This document shows, one piece after another, positions 1 to 8,097 of a stretch of DNA of 64,000 nucleotides. The translations under genes and the position numbers were made by a program. The stretch spans positions 124,001-188,000 of the forward strand of contig NZ_BBCP01000002.1 of the NCBI RefSeq assembly GCF_001316105.1, read 5' to 3'. The notes under the pieces are model-generated. The model saw only the letters and a program-made list of their open reading frames with translations. It was not told the origin of the DNA and ran no database searches. Source of the stretch: Thermogymnomonas acidicola JCM 13583 (GTDB lineage Archaea; Thermoplasmatota; Thermoplasmata; Thermoplasmatales; Thermoplasmataceae). Every line of letters starts with the position of its first letter. Positions within the stretch are counted from its first letter, which is position 1.

Positions 1-271
1 TCGGAACAAAGTCAATGATTATGCCCATACCCCCGGACTGGCAGGCCCTGGAGAGCGAAATTAGATCCCTTTCACCACCCAGCTGCTCGCTTACCTTCGA
101 GTAGTCCACAACATCGTAGAAGTGGCTGCTGCCCTTCCTTGCCTCGGTGATAGGTGAGAGGTACAGGTGCGATATCCCCAGACCTTTGATGTAATCGAGT
201 GCCTTCAGTGCGTCACCGAAGCGGAAGCTGCCGCTGAGCTGGAGCCTGTAAGTGGACGTGATTTCCGGCAC
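1..271 (-). CDS. treY: Maltooligosyl trehalose synthase, N-terminal part (runs off left edge)
   Basis: Reading leftward from GTG at 269-271, the frame is open to the window edge. It begins VPEITSTYRLQL, followed by FRFGDALKALDYI, GISHLYLSP, GSSHFYDVVDY and MGIIIDFVP. This order is the start of the GH13 TIM barrel of TreY, which isomerises the terminal alpha-1,4 bond of a maltodextrin to the alpha,alpha-1,1 bond of maltooligosyl trehalose. A generic alpha-amylase is the alternative, but the YRLQL opening and the GSSHFYDVVDY box favour TreY. About 90 residues of a usual 700 or so are present. The start is chosen because an ATG at 290 is out of frame. Base composition resembles the main chromosome rather than the AT-rich island that follows. 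Confidence 0.8.
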   Translation of the reverse strand, partial: MPEITSTYRLQLSGSFRFGDALKALDYIKGLGISHLYLSPITEARKGSSHFYDVVDYSKVSEQLGGERDLISLSRACQSGGMGIIIDFVP

Positions 272-899
272 GGTACAGAGAGGGATTCATCGTGTAAAAC
301 CTTTCAGCCAAAGTCACTAAGGGTCAAAAGAAGAAGTTGATCGTGTTGGCCCATAGGAAAACCGATATAAAATAGGTTCAGTGGCATCCTCACCCACTAT
401 AACTTAAACCACAAAGTCAAAGGCCATTGGAGACAATATGTGCTCAATAGAGCAGTGATTTAAGAATCCCAAAGAAAAAATCTATGAGAAATAACAGTAG
501 ACAGCTAGTAGGGCCGTTCTGATTTCGTGTTATTATTCGCCCAAGGGGGGGCCATGAGGTTCAGACTATCAGGCGTTCTTTGGAACTGTGCTCAAATAGA
601 TATGCCTAGGTTACTAGACTCTAGATTGCGTTCGAACTTAACACTATTACTTGATAGTAAATCGGATCCGTATATAGCGATCTTTTTCAGGATCCAAAGG
701 AGAGGTTGTGGATAAAGTGCGCATTTTTCTCTTTTATTGCTTGACGTCAACAAAGATTGCTTTGTTTGGAGTGGCCTACACTTGATTTCTGGCCTTAACA
801 TGCCGCGTTTTGCCGTGGCCTGCCTTGCATTTATGAAACTCCAGAAGCACCGAATTTTCTAATCTTTATAACATGCAAAGTTGATCCTAGGCTGCGACG
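272..899. other. Intergenic, no supported gene
   Basis: About 630 bases without a recognisable gene. Two short open frames (527-715 forward, 592-801 reverse) have no recognisable domain and overlap each other on opposite strands, so I do not call them. A TATA-like box, CTTTATAA, lies at about 863-871, around 30 nt before the GTG at 900 that opens the glycosyltransferase remnant, and fits an archaeal leaderless promoter. Confidence 0.5.
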
Positions 900-1880
900 G
901 TGGGCATAGACAAAATTGCCGGCCTGAACAACGTGCCAACTGCTCGCGGTATAGGGGGGGAATTCGCTGGGAGGATGCAGGCCATTCTAGGAAAGAACGT
1001 AGTCTCACTCGTTACGGATAAGCGTTACTGGGACATGGATTATCCTGGAGAAAAGGTGTAAGGCTATTTTCCACCATTGACAAACGGCTACCTACTAAAC
1101 CTCTTTACCTTTAGGTCTCTCATGAAGAAATACTATAAGGGAAAGTCCCCCCCACATGTGCTTACTCCATTTTTCTTCATTGGAACGGAATACAGGGCTA
1201 AGAGCGTTGTTACGCTGCACGATACATATTTCAAGTGGAACAACTCATGGCTGATTAGGCTGACGTCAAAGATCGTCAGGAAGTATGCCAGCTTCAGTAA
1301 TGTGATTTCTATATCAGAGCAGACGAAGGAAGAGCTTATTAAGGATGGATACAGGGAAGAGAATTTCACAGTAATATACCATTACATAGACCCCGTGTTT
1401 AAGAAGATTGAGGGAATCGACAAGGAAGAAAAGACTGTCCTTAATGTGGGTGACTGGACTCATAATAACAACTCTATTGTTAACAAGGCCATCAAGCGAA
1501 AGTAATACCACATTCACGTAGGCAGAGATGTTGTGGCAGATGAAAATTAAGACCTGATCCCGCACGAGGAACTCGCAAAGCTATATAACAGGGCGTCAGT
1601 GTTGATTAGGCTTTCTGATTTTGAGGGGTTTGGTTATCCACCTCTAGAAGCTCTGTTCTGTGGAACACCAGCTGTTGTGAGCGATATAGCTGTCTTCAGG
1701 GAGACCCTGGTTGAGGCAGGCGTCTTCGTGAAGAAAGATGAAAGGAGCATACTGGACGGAATCGAGTATGCTTTAGAGAACAGAGTTTAGTTGGTGAACA
1801 AGTTTGAATCAATAGGGTGTCTCACATTTCCCAGATGGCTCGACGAGTGCCTAAGAACATCAGGCGGGGGGGTTGAGCGG
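900..1880 (+). pseudogene. GT4-type glycosyltransferase remnant with in-frame stops
   Basis: One reading frame from GTG 900 keeps glycosyltransferase family 4 features. It contains VVTLHDTYFKWNN, a linker ISISEQTKEELIKDGY, then VLNVGDWTHNNNS, YHIHVGRDV, and the sugar-nucleotide box LSDFEGFGYPPLEALFCGTP at 1612-1671 with the expected EGFG and PLEA residues. The frame never shifts but is interrupted by TAA at 1059, TAA at 1503, TAA at about 1548 and TAG at 1788. Homology seems to continue past the last stop (FPRWLDECL, about 1833) and then fade. The intact ancestor would have transferred a sugar from an activated donor, probably in surface glycan synthesis. Repeated nonsense mutations make a functional product unlikely. 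The HDTYF and EGFG boxes make the family call secure. Confidence 0.75.
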
Positions 1881-1995
1881 GACCCTAACACTGTAGATTT
1901 CTATGAGGGGGGGATCGTATACATCCTTGCTGTGATATCAAGCATCAGATCGATAGGAGAGAGATATGGTGACGCTAAATCGCTGACAGACATAA

Positions 1996-2022
1996 GATGA
2001 GACACCCTTAGGGTGTCTCATC
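1996..2022. repeat. Perfect 12-bp inverted repeat with 3-nt loop
   Basis: GATGAGACACCC (1996-2007) and GGGTGTCTCATC (2011-2022) pair perfectly around a TTA loop. The hairpin lies directly beyond the 3' end of the leftward transposase remnant (stop at 2025-2027) and just after the last stop of the forward remnant frame. It could be a bidirectional terminator or one arm of an insertion-sequence end. No matching copy was found on the other side of the transposase remnant. Confidence 0.6.
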
Positions 2023-2024
2023 CT

Positions 2025-2469
2025 TCAGCAAACGACGATCTCCATTACCTCCATTAGTCTTTCTCCTCTCTTCATGTTTGATATGGTCATGAAGTTGTAA
2101 GCAATTGCCTTTAGTCGGAGTGATGTTCCGTAACCCCCCCTGTCCTTAACATGCCAGGTGTTCACTCCATACCCATTATGCCTTCAAGTAGGGAGAAAGT
2201 GCGTTCTATTTCCCACCTGAGCGAGTGAAGAGGAGGGTATTCCTTCCTCAGATCTATGCCTATCTTCCTGTAAACAGATAACCGTTCAGGTACGTGCCCC
2301 TCATCCTATTCGTATCTATTGTGGGAATGCAATGTGTGTTCCCGAATGTGTAATCATAAAATCCGATGTCATTTATTACTGGAATATTAAACTTCAAAAA
2401 TGTCTTGAATGACAATCCTCTTTTAACGATACTTAGATCGTATTTTATTGTTGATTCCTTCAATGGCAA
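2025..2469 (-). pseudogene. C-terminal remnant of a DDE-type transposase
   Basis: Two reverse-strand frames together give a transposase tail. The first carries YDLSIVKRGLSF and CIPTIDTNRMRGTYL. After frame changes comes IGIDLRKEYP, then SLRWEIERTFSLLEGIMG, NTWHVKDRGGYGTSLRLK and AIAYNFMTISN, ending at TGA (2025-2027). The ERTFSLLEG block resembles the region around the last catalytic Glu of IS4/IS5-like DDE transposases, which cut and join element ends. The N-terminal half with the first catalytic Asp residues is absent and at least two frameshifts are needed, so it is inactive. The exact IS family cannot be fixed from this fragment. Confidence 0.6.
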
Positions 2470-2523
2470 TGTTGCTGAAAACGGATATTCAAATTCAGTA
2501 TTGAAGGAAATACTTTTACCAAA

Positions 2524-2530
2524 GGTGATC
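2524..2530 (+). promoter_or_regulatory. Shine-Dalgarno site of cas1
   Basis: GGTGATC lies two nucleotides before the ATG at 2533. It matches the GGTGAT sites seen before several other non-leaderless genes here and supports this start. Confidence 0.6.
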
Positions 2531-2532
2531 CG

Positions 2533-3705
2533 ATGAATCCCTTACTGTTATCCGGCTTTGGCATTTCAATAGAGGTGAATAAAGCACATCTTATCATAAA
2601 GCAGAAAGATTTCATAAAAGACTTAGAACCTCACCGGATACCTTATGATTCAATCATAATTGACGGTCATTACGGTTCGATCAGCTTTGAAGCGATGAGA
2701 TGGCTTTCAAAGCACGATGTTTCAATAGCGTTATTGAACTGGAATGGAAATTTATTATCCGTAACACAACCTCAGGAAACACTTAATGCCGATCTGAAAA
2801 TGAAGCAATATGAAAAATACCATGATCCTGAATCGAGGTTATACATAGCCAGTCAGATCGTGAAACAAAAGGTCAAGTCCTCATTAGGCTTGATTAAGGC
2901 ATTATCAAAATTCTATGATATCGATTTAACAGCAATAAACAGGGAAATTCAAAGAGTGGATTATGATAACATAAACGGTCTTATGATGTATGAGGGACGC
3001 ATTGCATCGGCTTACTGGACTGAGTTATCCAAGATATTCAATTCTCTGGCAAAAGATTTCAATTTTCAGTCAAGGAAAAACCTATCATACTCGTGGAATA
3101 TGAATGCGTCCGATCCAGTCAACGCTTTACTGAATTATGGATATGCGATATTAGAATCAATGGTAAGGAAAGATATCAATACAATAGGGCTTGATGTCTC
3201 TATCGGATATCTTCATGAGATAGCGCCGTCCAAGCATCCTCTTGTCTACGATTTACAGGAATTGTTCAGGTATGTTGTTGATTATTCTGTTATCGAATTA
3301 CTGGAAACAAAATTGAAGAGATCGGATTTCATAACAACCGAGAATTACCATATCAGATTGAAGCCAAACACCGCTAAACGGCTGATTGAAAAAATTAAGG
3401 ACAACTTCAACAAGCGTTATGAATTCAGGAATAAACAGCACACGCTTGATAACATAATGTTTGAGAATGTTAGGGAATTGAGCAGATACGTATCTGGAAA
3501 AATAAAAACGTTGGATTTCAGGATACCTGATATTGAAATCTCAAGAAATGATACTATCGATATGCAGGATAAGATTATGTCAATTGATCCTGAAAAAAGG
3601 AAAGCCTTGAAAATTAATAAATCAACTCTCTGGTATCAGCAAAGAAAGATTAAAGAGGGTAAGACCATTAAACTCTATAACAAGACAAAGGTGAAGATAG
3701 AATGA
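2533..3705 (+). CDS. cas1: Stand-alone Cas1 family integrase with C-terminal HTH-like tail
   Basis: The 390-residue protein is a complete Cas1, the integrase that in CRISPR systems joins new spacers into arrays. The N-terminal beta domain (about 1-80) has LLLSGFGISIEV. The helical domain holds the metal-binding residues: Glu154 in YEGRIASAYW, His228 in GLDVSIGYLHE, and Asp240/Glu243 in LVYDLQELFR, plus the DPVNALLNYGYAILES helix. The last 40 residues, with LKINKSTLWYQQRKIKEGK, look like an added helix-turn-helix tail. There is no Cas2, no other cas gene and no repeat array nearby, and no PolB or HNH gene as in casposons. Its TGA overlaps the ATG of the next gene (ATGA). The gene is intact, unlike its island neighbours, which suggests it is still under selection. 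Being Cas1 is near certain; its role without Cas2 is unknown. Confidence 0.93.
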   Translation: MNPLLLSGFGISIEVNKAHLIIKQKDFIKDLEPHRIPYDSIIIDGHYGSISFEAMRWLSKHDVSIALLNWNGNLLSVTQPQETLNADLKMKQYEKYHDPESRLYIASQIVKQKVKSSLGLIKALSKFYDIDLTAINREIQRVDYDNINGLMMYEGRIASAYWTELSKIFNSLAKDFNFQSRKNLSYSWNMNASDPVNALLNYGYAILESMVRKDINTIGLDVSIGYLHEIAPSKHPLVYDLQELFRYVVDYSVIELLETKLKRSDFITTENYHIRLKPNTAKRLIEKIKDNFNKRYEFRNKQHTLDNIMFENVRELSRYVSGKIKTLDFRIPDIEISRNDTIDMQDKIMSIDPEKRKALKINKSTLWYQQRKIKEGKTIKLYNKTKVKIE

Positions 3706-4391
3706 GCATATATCAATCAATTCAGAGGATTAGCCCTATCTTATGGTGGAAGCATAGTTTTACAATTGAGAATTTAAATTTGAATCCGTTATTAAAAAAA
3801 TTCTTTGATGAAAATAAGAATTGCCCAAGTTTCAATGATAGGCATGAGCATTTCAAGTACATCAACGATAAAGTAATCAAAGAAGACCCGATTGATTACC
3901 TTGAATTTGGTGTCTATAAAGGGGGGGATTCCATTAGGGAATGGTCTTCTTTAAACAAAAATCCAGTTAGCAGATTCTATGGCTTTGATTCATTTGAAGG
4001 GTTGCCTGAGGATTGGACATATACAATGAGGAGAGGTGAATTTAACTTGAACGGAAATATTCCACATATCGATGATTCAAGAGTTAAGATGGTTAAAGGT
4101 TTATTCCAAAATACCCTACGCCCGTTCCTAAAATCTTTTCGAAGGATACAGAGAATAGTTGTTCATCTTGACGCAGATTTATTTTCGAGCACATTATATG
4201 TTTTAACTTCACTAGACCCTTTTTTAGAAAAAGGAGATGTTTTGATGTTTGATGAGTTTAGTGCACCAACCGGTGAATTTAAGGCATTCATAGACTATAA
4301 GACAGCTTTTTATAGAGAATTCAAAATGGTCTCTAAAGTACCATTTAATGGTTGGCTTGCTAACCAAGTTGCTTTCTTGATAGAGAAGTAA
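3702..4391 (+). CDS. TylF/MycF-type SAM-dependent O-methyltransferase
   Basis: 229 residues with the class I methyltransferase fold of the TylF (macrocin O-methyltransferase) family, which methylates sugar hydroxyls using S-adenosylmethionine and a divalent metal. Visible features: the SAM loop YLEFGVYKGGDSIREW (about residues 66-81), FYGFDSFEGLPEDW, and the metal-site stretch VVHLDADLFSST followed by VLMFDEFSAP. The loop appears to carry one extra Gly from a G7 run; the family pattern is FGVxKGxS. Start and stop are intact. Its ATG overlaps the cas1 stop and an AAGGTGA sits seven bases upstream, inside cas1, so the two are co-translated. A partner for Cas1 is possible; equally it may belong to a lost glycan cluster together with the glycosyltransferase remnant. 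Confidence 0.8.
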   Translation: MSIYQSIQRISPILWWKHSFTIENLNLNPLLKKFFDENKNCPSFNDRHEHFKYINDKVIKEDPIDYLEFGVYKGGDSIREWSSLNKNPVSRFYGFDSFEGLPEDWTYTMRRGEFNLNGNIPHIDDSRVKMVKGLFQNTLRPFLKSFRRIQRIVVHLDADLFSSTLYVLTSLDPFLEKGDVLMFDEFSAPTGEFKAFIDYKTAFYREFKMVSKVPFNGWLANQVAFLIEK

Positions 4392-4457
4392 TGGTAATTC
4401 TTTAGAACTTTTCAATAACTCGGCTGTGCCAGAGCTTGAAACACAGAATCAAACAAT

Positions 4458-4706
4458 TTGGACGAGACTCGGGTTATTGGTATAGATGATGATTCATACC
4501 TTGAATACGAAAATATCAAGGAATTCTATGAATGGATTTTATCATAGAGGCCTAAGGATGTCAGGGATATGGGAATATCACGACAAGCCCTCTACAAAAT
4601 AAAAGCAAAGATAAAGAGTGGAAAGCATCTGAATCCAAGGGTTAAGATCGTTAAAATTCTCTTAACATTGTATAACGTTAGCAGATTGGTAAACACAAAA
4701 AGTTAA
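4458..4706 (+). pseudogene. Remnant with a Cas1-like C-terminal helix-turn-helix tail
   Basis: A frame from about 4458 to TAA 4704-4706 reads DETRVIGIDDDSYLEYE, then an in-frame TAG at 4545-4547, then RPKDVRDMGISRQALYKIKA followed by KIKSGKHLNP. The second part lines up with the tail of the Cas1 just upstream: both have a Pro-Lys/Glu start, an Ile-Asn/Ser-Lys/Arg turn, Leu-Trp/Tyr, and KIK-x-GK. It may be the relic of a second Cas1-tailed protein or of another protein using the same DNA-binding tail. Only the tail is recognisable; there is no integrase core. Confidence 0.5.
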
Positions 4707-4923
4707 AAAAATTAACTTGTAAATGTCAAACGTTAGACATATAAAACATTGGTAAATTTTAACATTGACACAACTTTACATTTGACCCAAATAGTCTAAT
4801 ATGCCCGACTTTAAGGCAAATTTTCTGAAAATAAATTTCAATTATTAATATATCAAAAAAACATATTTATGATAAAAACGTCAACTTTTTTCAGCCTTAT
4901 CTATATCCCCCCCATAATTTAAA
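4707..4923. other. AT-rich spacer at the island's right border
   Basis: Strongly AT-rich, with several TATA-like stretches (for example around 4845-4875) and a C7 tract at 4907-4913. No gene is seen. It separates the island remnants from the tRNA-Pro gene and would be where an attachment site is expected. Confidence 0.5.
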
Positions 4924-5000
4924 TGGGCCCGTCCGGATTTGAACCGGAGTTTCCAACTCCCGAAGCTGGAAGGATGGCCAGGCTACCCCCCCACGGACCC
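4924..5000 (-). tRNA. tRNA-Pro (anticodon CGG), D-arm carries three extra G
   Basis: On the reverse strand GGGTCCG at the 5' end pairs with CGGGCCC, followed by discriminator A73 and no encoded CCA. The T-arm is TCCGG, loop TTCAAAT, CCGGA. The anticodon stem CCAGC/GTTGG closes a seven-base loop TTCGGGA with anticodon CGG, reading proline codon CCG. Between the acceptor stem and the D-loop the sequence is T, seven G, T (forward 4986-4992) where an archaeal tRNA-Pro has TGGGGT. With four G the D-stem GGGT/ATCC forms correctly and the total is 74 nt; as given it is 77 nt and the D-arm does not fold normally. It is identified with confidence as tRNA-Pro; the insertion is suspect. Confidence 0.88.
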
Positions 5001-5132
5001 TGCTATCCTGTAATTGCGGATCCGTATTTCTTACTTTCTGATACTACACCTTGCTTGGGATGGCCTTAACCACAGAAGTACGTTCTGACCCAGGCATGCC
5101 TGGTGCATTCTGTAAAGAGCATTTTGATGCAG

Positions 5133-5142
5133 CGTTATAATT
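5133..5142 (+). promoter_or_regulatory. TATA box of the MMPL transporter gene
   Basis: CGTTATAATT lies about 25-28 nt upstream of ATG 5164, the spacing of a leaderless archaeal promoter. It favours that start over the in-frame GTG at 5143. Confidence 0.5.
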
Positions 5143-5163
5143 GTGTCCAATCTCCCAACTGGC

Positions 5164-7748
5164 ATGCAGCCTGTGAGAAAGTTAATTCGCAGGAGAATAC
5201 CGATTATTGTAATATGGGTAGTCATAGTGCTGGCGATAACGCCTGCAGTTCTCGATTCGTCACACTACATCAACTATTCGAACCAGGTGGTGGTCAACAG
5301 CAAATCCGAATCTGCCCAGGCCCAGAGGATAATCTCCTCAGATGTCTCGAATAACTCATCGCTCATCGTTGTGATACAGGAAAGCTCCTGGTCTTCCGTA
5401 TGGGCAAACTCAACAGCACAGCGCGTCCTGCAGTTGCAGAGTGCCTTACAGGCATCAGGAGTGCCCCATTACTCACATTCCACGTCAGTGTACTCCGCTT
5501 ACGCCTCGCTTATAGACAAGTACCTCTCTGGAAAGGCCCTGTCCCTCATCAAGGAGACATATGGTGAAGTCCAGAGCAATTCCAACTACCTCTTCACGTT
5601 CCCCCCCCACACATTCTACACCGAGTGGTCAAAGTACGGGTTCAGCAACTCATCGATCTCCCTTGCGGCAAAGGCCTCTGGTTTAATGGGAACAACAGCT
5701 ACGAGGCCGCTTTCCTGCAGAACCTCAACATGACCGCTGGCATGCCAGGCCAGAGGATCGAGGAGGCAGTCTCCATCTCACTGGTCAAGAACTACATAAA
5801 CGATTCCCTTGTCCCGGAGTTAACGGTGTTCAACTACACCTCTGTAAGAGCGCTTTCAGAGGTAACCTCGGGCATCATATCAGAGGCTTACGGCTTCAAC
5901 CTGGACTGGCAGTACATCGAATCGGCGGTCAGTTCCAGCGACCCTGGCTACTTCTTCGTCACCCACTTCGGCCTATCCGGCATACCCTCCTTCCTGAACT
6001 CCACATACGACGCATCGAACATAACGCTCCTCTACGTTGTATTCTCCACACCCTCAGGTAAGGACGTTCAGGGGAGTGAGACTGCCTCAGAGGCTGCTTA
6101 CAGCAAAGTGAACGCAATCGTCAGGGGCTACTTTGACAATGCCATAGTGACCGGGAACGGCGCCATTGCGTACGAGACGAACCAGCAGACTGCAAAGTCT
6201 GGCTTCATCTTCGGCCTCCTCTTCATATTCCTGGCAATCTCGATCCTCTTTGCCCTGTGGTCCTGGAAGTCTGCAGTCCTGGTCTTCATCTTCTCCGGCA
6301 TCTCGCTGCTGCTCGGCATGGCTTCGGAGTTCCTGGCGGGCCTGATCTTCCACAGCGTGAGCTTCATCGTGAACTACACCCTTGAGGCAGTACTGCTCGG
6401 CATATCGGCTGACTACCTCCTCTTTATACTATCTAGGTTCAGGGAGGAGCTGAGGGCTGGCAGGAGTGAGCAGGAAGCAATTGAGACAGCAGCGAAGGAG
6501 TCGGGCAAGTCGATACTGGTGAGCGGCCTTACCGTCGCTCTCAGCCTCTTCACCTTCTACTTCATACCTGGCTTCAGGGACTGGGGGCTTCGTTCTGTTC
6601 GTGGCAGTGCTGTCCACCGTTGCCCTGGAGACACTGCTCCTGCCACCTGTGGCTTCCATATTCGGAAAGAGGCTCTTTATCCAGGGAAAGCTGAGGCCCG
6701 CCAGTGTAGAGGATACCAGGAAATCTGCGTTCTACAGGATCTCCGATAGGTCCATCGGGAAGAGGTACGCGGTGATTGCAGCCGTAATGCTCATAGGGAC
6801 CGCAGGCGCCTACGGCTTCTTTCACGTGCCGACCACGTACAACTTCAACACCGGCCTGCCGGAGAGCCTCCCCCCCGCAGTGAGGGGCCTTAACCTCATC
6901 CAGAGTGACTTCGGGGCCAGCCAGATCTATCCAGTGTACGTGATCGTGAACCTCTCTTCCCTCCCTGACCCTGAGAGCGCACTGCACTCCTACGCACAGA
7001 TGCTCCTCTCGGTCCCTGGCATCGCCAGGGGTTACGGGCCTTACCTGAACGGCACTGAGGTATCCAGCGGATCGAACTACAGCCAGTTCGTGATAGGCCA
7101 CAGGTATGCCCTTTACACCCTGTACCTGTCTTCGTCACCATATTCACAGTCCGCAATAGACACCGTGAAGGAGATCAGGTCGGAAAGGAGCCTGATAGTG
7201 GGCGGCCTGACGTCGAGCATAATCGACCAGCAGGCCCAAAACAGTAAGATATACTCTGAACTGGAGGCTCTCATAGTGGTCGTTATCGGCCTGGTCATAG
7301 GTCTCTCCTTCAGGACCTGGAAGTATCCCCTCGTCTCGCTCACCGGTGTGCTGTTCAGTGTCTCCTGGAGCACACTCATACTCTACGCTGTTTCCAGGTA
7401 CCTGCTCCACGAGGCCCTGATATACCTTATCCCGTGATCCTCTTCCTGATTCTCTTCTCACTGGGCAGTGACTACACGGTGTTCATAATATCAAGGATAA
7501 ACGAGAACAGGAGGTCACTAGGGCTCAGGGAGTCGATCAACAGAGGGATAGCGTCTTCCGGCAGGACTGTATCGACGCTCGGCATAATACTGGCGGTTTC
7601 CCTCGGCTCACTAAGCGCCATACCAGTACCCTTCCTGCAGCAGCTCGGCATATCTTTCATAATATCCCTGCTCTTAGACACGTTCCTAATAAGGACAGTG
7701 TACTTTCCTGCGATGATATCTGCGCTCTACAGGAGGCAGGAAAACTAG
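5164..7748 (+). CDS. MMPL/RND superfamily membrane transporter (frameshifted)
   Basis: Joining four consecutive frames gives about 860 residues with the RND duplication: a transmembrane helix near the start (RRRIPIIVIWVVIVLAI), a large outside loop, a block of helices, then a second loop and helix block. Both helix blocks carry the family signature, LGISADYLLFILSRFREE near 6400 and SLGSDYTVFIISRINENR near 7455. MMPL proteins are proton-driven exporters of lipids or hydrophobic compounds; the substrate here is unknown. Frame breaks fall at about 5690, at the G5 run near 6580 where WGF-VLFVAV expects G4, and at about 7430. The gene has its own TATA box and stands alone after the tRNA. A pyrimidine-rich tract CCTTTTT about 45 nt downstream may terminate it. 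Confidence 0.8.
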
Positions 7749-8097
7749 TGGTGAGGTCCCCCCCGAATGAAGAACGGACTTCCCGAAACAACCTTTTTAG
7801 GTGCTCCAGCCCTGCGGGATGCCCATGCGGAAGTCGTGTCCTTCCTGAACCCTTAGGACCCTGGAGCAATAGGATCTTACCTTCAAGTTAAAGCTAGCAT
7901 CCCACTGCACTGAAACACCAAACACGTATCATCGGCTCCAGGGTATCAGGTCTGCAGAATGGCACGAATGCGTACCTGTGGGCATGCTATGCAGACATAG
8001 GCCCAGTAATGGAAGGAGAGCAAATGCACCTCCAGGTCAGGGGTGCCCCGCGGTACTTGAGAAATTTGATCTGAAAGTTTAATATAGATACTGTCGA
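7749..8097. other. Intergenic, probable terminator and promoter only
   Basis: About 350 bases with no convincing gene. A T-rich stretch at about 7790 follows the transporter gene. TTTAATATAGATA at 8078-8090 is a TATA-like element before the G1 peptidase start. A C7 run lies at 7758. Confidence 0.4.

Larger units (their letters stand above)
272..4923. mobile_element. AT-rich genomic island between treY and tRNA-Pro
   Basis: Base composition drops visibly between treY and the tRNA-Pro gene, with AT-rich codons and long AT-only stretches near 4700-4900, then rises again at the tRNA. The content is typical of transferred DNA: a decayed glycosyltransferase, a transposase remnant, a lone Cas1, a methyltransferase and another remnant. 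The right border coincides with the 3' end of a tRNA gene, a common integration site. I found no integrase gene and no second copy of the tRNA 3' end at the left side, so mobility is inferred from composition, content and position only. The left boundary is approximate. Confidence 0.5.

Noticed and set aside
1-400. Attachment-site duplicate of the tRNA-Pro 3' end at the left of the island
   Set aside because: I looked for the T-arm/acceptor sequence near the left border and did not find a convincing copy.
527-801. Two small overlapping frames on opposite strands in the left spacer
   Set aside because: No domain, no promoter or ribosome site of their own, and they overlap each other.
900-2000. 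Stop-codon reassignment (TAA/TAG read as sense)
   Set aside because: Both codons terminate intact genes elsewhere in the window, and the host gene frames contain no in-frame TAA/TAG inside conserved domains. Restricted to island remnants, this is nonsense decay.
2000-4920. Casposon
   Set aside because: A casposon needs family B DNA polymerase, usually an HNH nuclease, and terminal inverted repeats; none is present. Only the lone Cas1 resembles it.
6574-7156. Reverse frames of 86-175 residues over the MMPL gene
   Set aside because: Antisense shadows with no domain; the forward strand carries clear MMPL signatures.
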